DNA of 64,000 nucleotides from Trema orientale (GCA_002914845.1 JXTC01000003.1:2914224-2978223), one strand, 5' to 3'; positions 11,901 through 23,932 are shown, counted from the first letter of the stretch. Translations and numbers: made by a program. Notes: generated from the letters alone by a model not told the origin.

Positions 11901-11978
11901 TAAGCTTTTTGACTTTCACAGGCTGAAGAAGCAGAAAGCCGTGTTAGGAAGTGGGGAGGCTCAGTTGGAGACCATTGA
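8912..11978 (+). CDS. MATE efflux transporter (DETOXIFICATION 33/35-like), copy 1
   Basis: Nine exons: 8912-9169, 9929-10124, 10337-10682, 10770-10856, 10956-11012, 11141-11379, 11473-11591, 11749-11835 and 11922-11978. They join in frame to 481 residues, the usual plant MATE length, and every intron is GT-AG. Plant MATE proteins are membrane antiporters, usually tonoplast or plasma membrane, that export flavonoids, alkaloids, hormones or toxins in exchange for protons; the substrate here cannot be read from sequence. Family signatures are '[17 protein letters not shown]' at the start of exon 2, 'VLVMAWISG' in exon 3, '[18 protein letters not shown]' in exon 6 and '[13 protein letters not shown]' across exons 6-7. 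These fit the DTX33/35 group. The start is the first ATG and gives the same N-terminus, 'MDHNTPLI', as the tandem copy at 14828. Intron 1 holds a SINE. Confidence 0.9.
9614..9763 (-). mobile_element. tRNA-derived SINE (family S), copy 1, in a MATE intron
   Basis: On the minus strand the head reads AAGCTCAGTTGGTTC (RNA polymerase III box A-like), followed by GAGGTTCAAATATTGG (box B-like), a unique body ending GTCATTAGTTAAAC, and a poly-A tail seen as the T-run starting at 9614. A perfect 15-base target duplication, TTAAGACAGACCAAA, flanks it (9599-9613 and 9764-9778). It sits in intron 1 of the first MATE gene, opposite to transcription. The body and tail match the element at 54411-54565. Confidence 0.85.
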
Positions 11979-12739
11979 TTCCTTTGTGTCCCCTGCTCTT
12001 AGTTAAATAGTATCTGATTCGAAAGACATGAACCAGTCGATTTTGTTGTACTGATGAGCGGTCCTGATTACTCAATTCAAATTTTGTGTAATAAGGGTAC
12101 GTGATACTTAGTTTGGAGTCATGTCTTAGATGGTGTACCTTCTGCATAATCAGTGGTATCTTGATGGAATTTGAGGTTTTGGAATCAATGAACAAAATAA
12201 CGAGAAAAACAAAGGAAAAAAAAAGGGAGAAAAACGGAGAATATATATATTGAACCAATATTTAATTGTGAGAAACATAAGCAAACGATAGTAAATGAGA
12301 AAAAAAAAAAAAAAAAAATAGAACAATTCAAGTTATATAAGAGTTGTATTAGAGTCCTCAGAATTCTCTAAGTGCATCACAACTATCTATAGAGTGGGTC
12401 TTGTAGTGAAATTTATGTGCGTTGTACTTGTCCCCAAATAGATCAGACGTGCCTAAACTGTTAATAAATATGTAGCTTTGGTCTATGCTTTGGTCGTTGG
12501 CAATCTTCACTAGTATATTTTAAGATGTTGTATGATCTTAAATATACACTGCGCATTTTATTTATAAACGACAAATAACGAAAGTCGACGTTTCACTCAC
12601 GTACGTTTCACTCGGAGTCAAAATACCGTTTCACTCGGAGTCAAAATACCAGGTCGCATAACATCTTTATAATCAACAGGCGATCTTCCTCTAATAATTC
12701 ATATACGACCTGAAGTGACAATAAAAAGAAACTATAACA

Positions 12740-13394
12740 TGTTGTATTTTATTATTTAAATTCCAAAATATTTTCTAGAAAAGAATATTCTTACAAGGCA
12801 TTTTGCCTTATTCTTTAAGACCTTATACAACAAGGTTTTCTTTTGTAAGACTTTTAGCCTTTTCATATAAGTTTTTTAAAAAACCCATATGTACCTCCCT
12901 TCTTCTCCAAGTCTTTGTGTGCTATATATATATGGCATATAGGTGAAGTAAAAACGAGAAGCAGAAAAACAGAGAGGCATAGAGAGTGAAAAACGTGAAG
13001 GAGCTAGAGAGAGAGACATTGGTATTTGGTTTGAAAAAGAGAGGAAAAGAAAATTAAAGAGAGGTTCTTTTTTGTCTGCATAGTTCTACATTTTTGCTAG
13101 AGATAATTTTTGCAGTATCGTTGTCTACTCTTTGTCTTAGGGAGTGAGCCCTCAGTCGGAGATTGGTCGTTGTATCTTGGAGGGAAGACCGCCGTGAAGC
13201 CTATTTCGCACCCTGACACTGTCTGAGAGGGGCAGAATCTTTCCTTACGGACAGTACTCGTCACGCCTCGACCACAGTCTGTACTTATTTACTGTTTATT
13301 GTTAAATATCTATATTGTAAATTTTGTCAGTTGTTTTTTTTATTGCAGAGCAGCTTCCATACTTGATTTTTTATTTTTTAATAAAATTCCAACA
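12740..13394 (+). mobile_element. Solo LTR of a copia-type element (family C1)
   Basis: The 655-base unit begins TGTTGTATTTTATT and ends CCAACA, with an exact 5-base target duplication TAACA (12735-12739 and 13395-13399). It has a TATATATATAT box near 12925. It is clearly related to the LTRs of the full element at 30087-34753: both contain a GTATCTTGGAGGGAAGACCG block and a CTTTCCTTACGGACAGT block. No internal sequence remains, so it arose by LTR-LTR recombination. Confidence 0.85.
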
Positions 13395-13399
13395 TAACA

Positions 13400-14827
13400 G
13401 AACTTCAAGAAAACGGGTAACTTGCAAAAGAGGAAACAAGTTTCTGCGTGAAGACTAAACAATTCGTTTATTAGTTATTACCTAATTTTATATTATTACT
13501 TGTAATTGTATTCATACTGAACAGTTTCTCATTCTCACAAATGGGAAACAATGAGCTACCTTTATCTATATAAATGGAGTTCAAACTCATTATTTGGATA
13601 TCTTATAATTCACTTCACTATATTTACGCTCTGAAAGTTCTCTCTTTGCTCTCGCATTGAAACTTAAAGGTCTTTGTAATTCTCCAAAAAATAGTGAAGA
13701 ACAATGAACGTAGGTTCATCTTTTATAGAGCTGAACCACTATAAAATCTTTGTGTCTCTCTATTCGTTTTACTTTTCATCACTCTATACACAATTCTTAA
13801 CTCGCAACTTCATAATAAATCACTGTATTGACAAAACCTTCGTCATAGGTTTACGCTATCCCGAGGGAAGTATTCCTGCCCTTATTTGAGTTGTGTATTG
13901 AACTCATTTTTTGCCATAAGAATATATATAAACATAAAAAATAAGTAATAAAAAAGAAAGTTTCGGTGTTATGGTTTAGCCAGTGACTAATGACAACAGC
14001 TAAAGTACTTCTTGTTTATTGGATGAGGGTGTCATCAATTGTTAATTCGTTCTATGGACTATGGGGAGTCTCAGTTAGTTTTTTTTTTTTTTTTTTTTTT
14101 AAGATGCTAATTAATGTGGATTCCATCCAAGAGACAACCTTTCTTTGATGAAAATAAAACTAGTGTATAAGGGTGATAAAACATTATTTATAATCTAGGC
14201 TCAGTACCAGCAATAATGTTCCTTTTTTTTTTTCAAAGGCGGGCAATGATGTTCCTATCAGAAAGTCACAAGTCTTTACTCTTTACCTGTGGCTGTGAAA
14301 AGCGCAATTGGCTTATTGCTTAGCTAGATTATTGGTGTTTAAATACAACGTCTTTTAGAATATTAATATTACTCTAATCAATAAGCAAAAAAAAAATGTT
14401 ACTCGGAAAAAATATCACTTGCTTTAAGTACATGGATGACTACGTGACAAGAGACAAAAAAAAATAAAAAATAAAAAACACTCTTGCATGATGCATGTGA
14501 CTGTATAAATAATTGATAAGACATACGCATCGTGTAACCTGAGCCATCTCTGTGTGTCACACAATGTGACGTGCCAACAAAATATTAAAACTCCAGTCAA
14601 CAGGATCTGAGTCAGTAGATACGTTGATTTTTTTTCTCCCCCCTTTTTTAGGATATCATAAGACGAATCCTGTATACTTAACAGCTAATTAGACCAAGAT
14701 CCAAGAAACACAGATTTTTACCCTTAAAACCACTAAAACCTGCAACTTCCGCTGCTTCTTATATTGTATTGGTCTTACAGCTAGAACATTGTAATAGCTG
14801 TAAGTGACAGCAAAAGCCAAAGCCAAT
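13400..14827. other. Intergenic stretch upstream of the second MATE gene
   Basis: At about 13545-13890 the sequence looks like the 3' half of a copia-type LTR: TATATAAATGG, then CTCTCTTTGCTCTCG, AACGTAGGTTCAT and GCTGAACCACTATAAAATC. No partner LTR or target duplication was found, so it is called an LTR-like remnant only. The remainder is AT-rich. No gene is seen. Confidence 0.4.
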
Positions 14828-17800
14828 ATGGATCATAACACCCCACTGATCAATAACCATAGCCACCACGAGGAGGAGAAAGAGAAACACGTCCCCTTGG
14901 TTAAGGAGTTTGGCCATGAATCAAAGAGGCTATGGAAGCTAGCCGGCCCCGCCATCTTCACCTCCATTTGTCAGTACTCATTGGGTGCGCTCACTCAGAC
15001 TTTTGCTGGCTTGGTTGGGGAGCTAGAGCTCGCTGCCGTCTCTGTAGAGAACTCTGTTATAGCCGGCCTCGCCTTCGGCATCATGGTATTTTTTTGTCCT
15101 TTTTTTTTTTTTTAAATGTAAAAGAGTCCATAAATCAGATTTGGTTTTGGAAAATGGATATAATTAAGAAGTTGTTGCTTAGGCAGTTAGTTAGTCACTC
15201 TACCTCTTTTTACTCATAATGCTCTTTAAATGTTATAATCAAATCTGTCACTAAATTCTTTACTAATTTATTTTCTATTGCTTATAAAATGTGCAATATT
15301 ATTGACCATAGCGAAGCTTTGTTAGGTAGTATTATTTTGTTTCTCCATATTTAGTTTCTTAATTCGGATCAATAATTTATTAACATGATTCGGACATATA
15401 TAACCATTATGTCATTAACTGGGTTGACTAACAGTGGGGAATGGGAAGTGCATTAGAGACGCTGTGCGGGCAAGCGTACGGTGCGGGGAGGCTCAGGATG
15501 TTAGGCTTGTACATGCAGAGATCATGGCTAGTTTTGATGATCACAGCCTGTCTCTTGGTGCCCATCTATGTTTGGTCGCCTCCAATTCTTGAGCTTTTCG
15601 GAGAGACCACTGAGATCTCTATTGCAGCTGGTCAGGACTTTGGGTTTTTTTAAAAATAAATAAATGGCTGCTTTTTCTCTTCATTTTAATAAATAGCCGT
15701 TTTAATTTTCATCTCTTTGCTAATTTTTTTTTTTTTAACGTCTTTCGGCTAAATGGCCGTTAGTAGTATGCATTTATGTGAAAATTACACCTAATACCTG
15801 TTTTTTAAAACTTATTTCAAAAATACCCGTTTTTAAAACTTCTTTCAAAAATACCCATTTTTATGGTTCACATTTCGTATAAAAAATATGAGTGGTCCAT
15901 ATTTATAATGTAAATTTTATCCATGAGATACACATTTTATGTGTAAAATATGAACGGTACACATTTTAAAATGTGTGCCAATTTTTAATATAAGTTTTAT
16001 TCATAAAATGTAGACCATGATATACATTTAATGCATGAAATATATACCGTGGTATATATTTTACGTATAAAATAGTGGTGGTCTACATTTTCTCCAAAAA
16101 AAAAAGGTATAAAAATGAATACTTATGAAATAAAAATAAAAAATAGGTACTTATGAAAATATAGTTTTAAAAACGGGTATTTATGAACTTTTCCCTACAT
16201 ATAACAGATAAACCATATATTAAAGGGCTTCTTACAAAATTTCAGGCCCAAATATCAAAAATTGAAAAGATTGAGCTATTTTTAAAAACATTCCAGATTT
16301 ATTTACAAAAGTATCACTTTATAAAAGTTTTATTGAAAAATAACACTTTAAAAAGTATTTAGAAAAATATCATTATTCTTAAAATTGGTATTTTTCAATG
16401 GTATTCAAAAATAGTTAGATTAGTTAGAGCAATTAATCCAGTTACTTGAAATAACTAATCAAGTTATTTCAGATAACTCGTCTAACTACCTTAAATATCT
16501 CACCAATTAATAAAAATAGTATTTTTATGAATACTTTTAAAAGTGATATTTTTATACTTAAATTCAAGATTTTTCAGAACAATTTCAAATTCTAGGATTT
16601 TTCAATTTTTTTGAAAAATTACCATAAAAAATTAAATTTTCTCTATATTTAATCATATATACTTGGTTATTTTGTTTTAATTTTTTCTATACTTGGCCGT
16701 TTTACTATAATGCTTGAAGAAGTGGCGTTTATTAAAGAGGGAATCCAAAATTTGGATATTTTGCTAAGAAGCCTTTTTTTTCTATAGATTTACAAAATTA
16801 CACCGTGACATCCTGATTTATGTGGATTTCTCTTTTTGATTTATATGAATTTCATTGACACTTTCCAAACCAAAAATATTTATGCCAGTACTCATGAAAA
16901 GAAATCACTTATGAAAATTAGTTAGTATTTGTTTATATTAATACATCAATCAACTGTACGAATAAATTAGACTAATAAATATAATAATAGAGCTAATGAA
17001 ATATTAATCTATTCACAATTTCATGAGTGTTAATGTAAATGCTCTTGTTACACAAGGTAATGTGATAATGTATCATTGATGAAATAAGCACTGACGTTGC
17101 CATTTGAAAAATAAAATCATAATTTATGGCTGTTGTTTTGTTTATAACAAATATTATTCATCTGTGGCATAATGTTAATCACAGTTCTTGTCATTATAAT
17201 CATCGTGTTGGTAATAAGGTTAATTTAGTTGCTAGCATGATAGGTGATAAAATATAAATGTATTGGGTGCTTTCCTGCCCTATTGCTATTTCATCTTATG
17301 TACTTGCAGATCTGAATAAACAAAGGTCTTTGTTTTCATCCCAAAAACAAAAACGAAACAAAACGAAAAACTGGCCATAATTTGTGAAAGATATAATTAG
17401 TTTCTACGGCATTGTTCATCTTAATTTCTTCTTTTCACTCTTGAAATCATGGCTTCATCATGATGCAGGAAAATTTGCTCTATGGATGCTTCCTCAGTTG
17501 TTCGCCTATGCAGTCAATTTTCCAATTCAGAAATTCTTACAAGCACAGGGGAAAGTCATGGTCATGTCCTGGATTGCAGGTGTGGTTCTGGTCCTACATG
17601 CATTTTTCAGCTGGTTGCTAATCCTGAGACTCGGTTGGGGCTTAACCGGAGCAGCAATCACGCTCAACGCATCATGGTGGCTCATTAATATCGGACAGTT
17701 ATTGTACATCTTCATTACCAAGTCGGATGGTGCTTGGAGTGGATTCTCATGGCTGGCATTTGCGGACCTGTTTGGCTTTGTTAAACTTTCTTTCACTTCT

Positions 17801-19059
17801 GCTGTTATGTTATGGTATAATATTTCTCTCCTTTTCACTACTTGAAAAGCAGTCTTATTATTTGAATAAAACATTATTGTTTTAAATGTGAATTTGACGT
17901 TTGCAGCTTGGAATTTTGGTACTTGATGGTGCTGGTGGTCATAACAGGCCGTTTGCCGAATCCTTTGATCCCAGTCGACGCCATTTCTATTTGGTAGATT
18001 TCTTCATCATAAGCTTGTTATTATATATTCATGGTAAACCTAATTTTCCACCTATTCTTGACAGCATGAATATAAATGGATGGGATGCAATGATTGCAAT
18101 CGGATTTAATGCTGCAATTAGGTGATGATCCTTCCATCTCTTTCTCCTTTCAAGTAAATATTCAATTGAAATCATTGTCTGAATCAAATATCAATGGACT
18201 AGTTTAAATCATAGCTTAGCACACTTCCTATTTCGAACAGCATAAGAGTATCAAATGAACTTGGAGCTGGCAATGCCAAAGCTGCTAAATTTTCAGTGCT
18301 AGTGGTTTCCATCACATCATTGGCCATTGGAGTCGTTTGCATGACCGTGGTGTTCGCTACCAGAGATTACTTCCCATACCTTTTTTCGACTAGTGAGGCT
18401 GTTGCTAAGGAAACTAGCCAACTTGCAATCTTGCTTGGAATCACTGTGCTGCTAAACAGCCTTCAACATGTCTTATCCGGTATAGTGCCTGAAACATAAA
18501 GTTCTAGAAACATATTATATATGTACAGACTATATGCTATTCTGTAATTGTTTATTATGTTTCCAAAAGGTGTTGCTGTTGGAGCTGGATGGCAATCTCT
18601 TGTAGCACACATCAACATTGGGTGCTACTATTTTGTTGGACTACCGGCCGGTATTCTTCTAGGATTTGCATATGGTTTTGGAGCCATGGTAGGTTACTGA
18701 AACCATCTTTTTTCGGAGTATTTTCGATTACAAACAAATGTCTTATTTACATTAAAAATAATCACTCATGTTTCATTTCAGTAAGTTTTCCTTGTTTTTG
18801 ATCATTTGTCCACTTTCTGAGTTGCAGGGTATTTGGTCAGGAATGATTGGAGGCATTTGTTTCCAAACCACAACGCTGATAGTGATTACCACGATAACTA
18901 ACTGGAACAGAGAAGTCAGTAAATACTTTTTACCATTGTATGTCAACATATTTATTTATGCTAATGTTGTTTAAATTCAACTAAGGTTTTGGATTTTCAC
19001 AGGCTGAAGAAGCAGAACGCCGTGTCAGGGAGTGGGGAGGCTCAGTTGGAGAGCACTGA
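14828..19059 (+). CDS. MATE efflux transporter (DETOXIFICATION 33/35-like), copy 2
   Basis: Nine exons: 14828-15085, 15435-15630, 17469-17814, 17907-17993, 18065-18121, 18241-18479, 18570-18688, 18828-18914 and 19003-19059. Every exon has exactly the length of its counterpart in copy 1, and they join to 481 residues. All introns are GT-AG. The product is a proton-coupled MATE antiporter of unknown substrate, with the same signatures as copy 1. The ATG at 14828 is chosen over an in-frame GTG at 14804 because it matches the start of copy 1. One visible change at a conserved place is Trp instead of Leu at the first codon of exon 2, giving 'WGMGSALET'. Intron 2 is 1838 bases against 212 in copy 1, swollen by MITE insertions. 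Copies 1 and 2 are a recent tandem duplication. Confidence 0.9.
15778..16194. mobile_element. TIR element in intron 2 of MATE copy 2
   Basis: Inverted ends of about 65 bases read ACCTGTTTTTTAAAACTTAT at the left and the near complement of ACCCGTTTTTAAAACTATAT at the right. No clear target duplication was found. It is non-coding and absent from the equivalent intron of copy 1. Confidence 0.5.
16221..16640. repeat. Dispersed ~400-bp AT-rich repeat in MATE copy 2 intron
   Basis: It starts AAGGGCTTCTTACAAAAT and ends near AAAAATTACCATAAAAAATT. Related copies lie at about 21585-21905 and 38045-38410, sharing GGGCTTCTTACAA, a middle AACTAATCAAGTTATTTCA-like block and the same end. It is probably a MITE family. 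Confidence 0.6.
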
Positions 19060-19904
19060 TTCCCGTGTCCCTTGATCTTGATGTTGGAAAATTGCACGTT
19101 AGAGCCATGTTGAGATGCCATTTTGGAACTAAAATAAGAGCAGGACCTACTTCATGTTATTGATGGGTCAAGATTGTTCTTCTACACGAGAACGTAAAAA
19201 TTGTGTACTCATATGCTCAAAATGAAATTTGGGTAAATGAGAAATTATTGCTCAAAGTACACCCGTTGTGATAAGAAAAAACAATAGAATTTTGCTGAGA
19301 TGCTTAACCCGCATGGAAAAGGAAATGAAGTTTTTTAAATGTTTATATACAAAGTTTTTAGGTGTTCATAAAATTTAATTTGTAAGCTTGTGCTCTCCCA
19401 ATGTATAGTTGTTACCCGTTATTAAAATACTCGTGATAATTCATTCATCCGTTAAGAATTGAAGAAGATAATATTTAAATTATAGTATATCTCCATAAAT
19501 ACCATTAAAAAAATTAAATTAAACACAAATATTTCAAAGTTAATTATCTAAGCAAAAATCATGATGTGAAATAAGCACATATATTTTATTAGAAAAATAT
19601 CACTTTTTAAAATATTTTTAGAAAAATACCATTTTAAAATAGTTATTAGTTACCAGTTATAAATATCTTTTACTAGTTACCAATACTCAAAAATTGGTTA
19701 CCGGTTATTAGTTTCTATTTTAAAAATGATATTTTTCTAAATATTTTTTAAAAAATAGCATTTTTCTAATAAAAATCGTACTAGGTCTTAAAAAAACAGA
19801 ATCCACCGTATTTTTCTAATTTTTTTCTAAAAATTTTGTACAAAGCCTAATTTTCGCCATTTTTTTTTTTTACTTTTTAGAATATACATTTATGGGGCTT
19901 ATAG

Positions 19905-20195
19905 AAATATGACCAAATTTTGAGCCTAATTTCAGTAAATGTCCTTTTGTCAAAAGTTATAGCAAAATGTCCGGTATATATGCATATATACCAAGTGTAA
20001 AATTTTATATACCAAGTATAAAAAATTATATACCCAGTGCATTTCAGAACAGTAACTAAAATTGGTAGATATGTGTATCTACCAAGTGTAAAAATATATC
20101 TACCTGGACATTTAGCTATAAAATTTTAAAAATGGACATCTACTTAATCAAATTTAAAATTTTGGTCATCCACCTAAATTTCTCTACATTTATTG
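19905..20195. repeat. Dispersed ~300-bp repeat, copy 2
   Basis: It is nearly identical to 7240-7525 over its length, for example in GTATATATGCATATATACCA and ACATCTACTTAATCAAATTT. The two copies lie outside both MATE genes, one on each side of the pair. Confidence 0.7.
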
Positions 20196-20759
20196 GGTCT
20201 AGTAAGTTTGGGCAATATAGGCAGGTATCATTATTCTTTTACTGTACCCATACTCGCATTGGGTTTGAAAGTATCCTATTAGATTAGGTATTACCTTACC
20301 TAATAAATGTAGAGAAATTTATAGACTAGTAGCCGAGTAAAATTAGACTGGAATCATCGCCATTTTATTTAAGTTATTTCTAATCAGGCATGAAGCTAAG
20401 TGGGGCTTGTGGAGGCTTCTGAAAGTTTGAAAAAAAAATTTATTTATAACAAAAAAAAAAGTGTATATAAGCAATAAGCTGAACTTGATAGTCTATTCAA
20501 ATACTTATTGAATATAAAAGTCCAAGAGGTTTAATGGGCTTGGACATGATATAAAACTGTGATGTGCCAAAGTGTTGTACTGGTAATTAAAATTTAAAAA
20601 GACCAATAACGTAAAGAGAGGAAAATAACTCATAACTCAAGACTCATATTTAGCTCTCATCTAATAAAAGTTGCGAATTGGACTTATAAAAAAAAAAAAA
20701 AAGAAAAGCAAGAAAATAGTGATCTTGTAAAGAAAATAGTTGATATAAGGAAAATAAAT

Positions 20760-20990
20760 GTATATCTATTAGTTTGGCTCGTGACGTTAGCATTAATTTT
20801 ACCAGTTGCTACTGATACTATAGAAAAAATATTTTCTTCTATGAATTTTGTCAAGAATCGGTTACACAATAGAATGAATGATCAATGGATGACTGATAAT
20901 TTACTTGTATATGTGGAGAAAGACATCTTTAATAGCCTTGATAATGAAGTTATTATATAGCATTTTCAATACATGAAATCACGCCGGCTA
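20760..20990 (+). pseudogene. hAT transposase C-terminal dimerisation remnant
   Basis: Conceptual translation gives 'LALILPVATDTIEKIFSSMN', then 'NRMNDQWMTDNLLVYVEKDI' and 'FNSLDNEVII', followed by a stop at 20958-20960 and 'HFQYMKSRR'. This is the hAT-family C-terminal dimerisation region as found in TTF/MYM-type zinc-finger transposases. The N-terminal and catalytic parts are missing and the reading frame is interrupted, so it is a dead remnant. Confidence 0.75.
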
Positions 20991-21119
20991 TAATGTAGGC
21001 TCCCCACTGACAATAAATCATGGCTTTGTCCCTGTTTCTAATAGAAGTGAATATAAAATTAAATTGTATATAAGAGAAAAAGATAATCTAAAGTACAAAA
21101 TAAATGTAAAAAGTCTTAT

Positions 21120-21410
21120 AGCAAAATGATCAAATTTTGGGCCTATTTTAAGTAAACGTATATTTTTTAAATATTAGAGCAAAATGACATATATATCAGT
21201 ATACACACTACGTGTAAAACAGTATATATCTAATATAAAAATTAATATACTCAGTACATAAACTAAAATTAGTACATAAGTGTATATACTAAGTGTAAAG
21301 TTATATATATCTGGTCATTGAGCTATAAAAAGAAAAGTGAATATTTATTAAAGAAAAGTGAATATTTATTAAAACATTGTGTAAAAAAAAGACACCCACT
21401 ATAAATTCTC
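21120..21410. repeat. Dispersed ~300-bp repeat, copy 3 (divergent)
   Basis: The order of motifs matches 7240-7525 (ATTTTGGGCCTA, the ATATAT..GTATA block, CTAAGTGTAAAG, the TATATATCT block), but many substitutions and small deletions are present. Confidence 0.5.
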
Positions 21411-22370
21411 TAAATATCAATAGAGGGAGTAATTGTTTGTCTAAAGAAAACTTTCTGATCAGTGCGGAAGCTCCTCTCCTAAATACTCATACGTGTAGAG
21501 GAGAATGTATGGTTGCAGCCCATATCATATGGGCTCTCGTTTGATCAAAACCGGGAAATGGACGAGACTAGAAGTAATAGGACTTCTTACAAAAATCCAT
21601 GCCCATAATCTTTAAAAAATGAAAAATCTCTAATGGGTGAGAACTTTTGAAAAATCTCGGATTTATTTATAAAAGTATAATTTTCTAAAAATATTTTTAA
21701 AAATATTATTTTTTAGAAAAAATAAAAAAAGTACTCGAGATAACTACACCGATTATATAACTTGACCAATTATCTTAAGTACCTCATCAATTAGTAAAAA
21801 AAAAAATTGATATTTGTTTAAATAATTGTAAAAGTTGTATTTTTATAAATAATTTTGAGATTTTTTGAAAAATTTGAAAAATTCAGGATTTTCCAATTTT
21901 TTTTTACACTTTAGCATATAAATTCAAATATTCCCCAACTTTTATAGATTTTTTTTTTCACTTACATTCAGCTTTAATTTATGTATTGAGTATATTAGTA
22001 TTTATATTAAATATATTATATTTTATGCTTAAAATATCTATTGGTATACTAGTCATCTTATTACGGTATTTGAATAATAGATATTTATTTAAAATGAGCT
22101 CAAAATTCAATCATTTTACTATAATAAATTTGAGTTTCTATGACTAACATATGTCACTAGTACAGTGACCACTTCTAAAAAAATCGTTCATACAAAGTAC
22201 TCTTAAAACATTACTAGTCAAGTCCATTAGCCATTAAAACCAAAAAAAAAAAAAAGAGAGCATAGTTTCAAAAAGAAAAAAAAAACTTATATTTTCTCAT
22301 TTATATCCAAACATTACTACATTATTTTCTGCTTTTTTTTTTTAGAGATTTTTTGCATTATTTTATTTAT

Positions 22371-22737
22371 GGATATCTGCAAAAAAAATACATTGAAATT
22401 TGAGTGTTCTGCAATTTAAATCCTGAAGTTTTGACTCTGTAAAATAATACCTTGAGATTAAGAATGTCTGAAAATTAATACCTTGGACAGATTTTTTGAC
22501 CAATTTTAGGAACGAAAAAACAATAATATCCTCTATTAAAACTAGATTAATCCATATTATTCATCTTAATTTTGAGGATATTATTGTATTTTATCAGTTA
22601 AAATTATTCAAAAAGTCAACTCAGAGTATTAATTTTCAGAAATTCTTAATCTCAGGGTATTATTTTGTAGAGTCCAAACTTCAGGATTTAAATTGCAAAG
22701 CACTCAAACCTCAGGGTATATTTTTACAGTTATCCCA
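22371..22737. mobile_element. Mutator-type MITE, 367 bp
   Basis: Inverted repeats of about 120 bases start GGATATCTGCAAAAAAAATA at the left and end with the near complement at the right. The shared internal block is GCAATTTAAATCCTGAAGTT. A perfect 9-base target duplication, TTTATTTAT, is present (22362-22370 and 22738-22746). The short open frame inside is a by-product. Confidence 0.8.
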
Positions 22738-22799
22738 TTTATTTATATAGAAATTAAGTGTCTAAATTAAAAGAACATATATGCAAATAGTTAAAATTT

Positions 22800-23932
22800 A
22801 GGTTAATATCACTTCGGGTCCCTAACTTTTCCTAAAGTATTACTTAGGTCCCCATTTTTTTTTTTTAGCTTTTAACTCCCAAACCTTGCTCATTTATTTC
22901 ACTTAGATCCATTCCGTCAATTCTATCAAAATAAGCTGAAGCTCATATGACCAGCACGTGTTCATCTTCTTCATCATGGAAGACCATTTTTGCAGGCCAA
23001 CCTCCATTTTTAAAGAGTCGAGATGTTCATTATTTTAGTCTAAGATGTTGTAACAAAAAAGGTTGGTTTATGGGCATGATTGCAGAATCTCATAGAAAAA
23101 TCCTAAAAAGGTTGGCTTATGACCATCATTAGCAAAGTATATCATAAAATCTAAGAAATCGAAAGATTGGATTGTATAATAAGTACCTGAAATTCTTAAA
23201 TACCTATTGCTGAACAAAATCTAAAAAGGAAAAATAGAAATTTGTTTATTTTAGGGAAAAAAAAATTAAAAATTACTGAAGCTTAAAAAAAAAAAAAATT
23301 AAGTACGAAGGGATCGACCAAAAAGGGGTTAATGTTACAAGGACAGAACCTGATCCAAAGCTAAATACACAACAAAATTTACGTTCCTAACCCAAATTTA
23401 GGAAGAATTAATTACTTAAAAAAAAAAAAAAAAAAAAAAAACAGAAGCAAAAGAAGAGGAACTTATCAAAATAAAGGCAAATTCATGCCCGATTGAATGG
23501 TGAAATGAATCTGATTGGGTTTGTTCTTTTGAAGATTGACAGAAAGAAATAAAGAGAAAGAGAAGCGAGCTTGTGCTGGAGAAGGTAATGGGTTTGGGTT
23601 TGGGTTTGGATTTAGTGGATAGCAGTCAAAAACCGTACGCCAAAAGGAGGCTATAACAGTCGGAAATGGTTAATTTGATTTTGTTCTATGCTCCTCTTTT
23701 CGAGATTTTATTTTATTTTGTCTTTAGTGATTCGTAGCTTGAGAAAACTAGAGCTTGAGCTTGGATGCGAAATTGGAGTTTCTTTGGGAAGAAGATGAAC
23801 AAGCGCTGGTTATGTGAGTTGTGACGGCCTATTCTGACAGAATGGACGGAAATGATCTAATATAAAACAAAACAGTAAAGTTGAAAGCCACATTGCGTAA
23901 ACGTTGGGGACTCCTCCAGCTGATATTAACCC
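22800..23932. mobile_element. Mutator-type element immediately upstream of rps9
   Basis: The inverted ends are AGGTTAATATCAC and GATATTAACCC, and similarity continues inward to a block ATTCCGTCAATTCT / its complement near 23840. A perfect 9-base target duplication, TTAAAATTT, is present (22791-22799 and 23933-23941). It is 1133 bases long, with GC-richer internal sequence at about 23500-23830 that could be a captured fragment but was not recognised. It ends 310 bases upstream of the rps9 start codon. Confidence 0.8.

Larger units (their letters stand above)
19060..22370. other. Repeat-rich intergenic stretch
   Basis: No intact gene is seen. The stretch contains the 300-base repeat at 19905-20195, a dead hAT transposase end at 20760-20990, a third divergent 300-base repeat at 21120-21410 and an AT-rich repeat at 21585-21905. 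The rest is A/T-rich. Confidence 0.5.

Noticed and set aside
22496-22750. 84-codon open frame
   Set aside because: It lies almost entirely inside a MITE with perfect 9-base target duplication.
22947-23132. 61-codon frame with 'SSSSWKTIFAGQPPFLKS', briefly considered as a LINE reverse transcriptase trace
   Set aside because: The match to the LINE pattern stops after a few residues and the sequence lies inside a Mutator-type element.
23590-23620. Telomere-like GGGTTTGGGTTTGGGTTT run
   Set aside because: Only three units, of TTTGGG rather than the plant TTTAGGG, inside a transposon.
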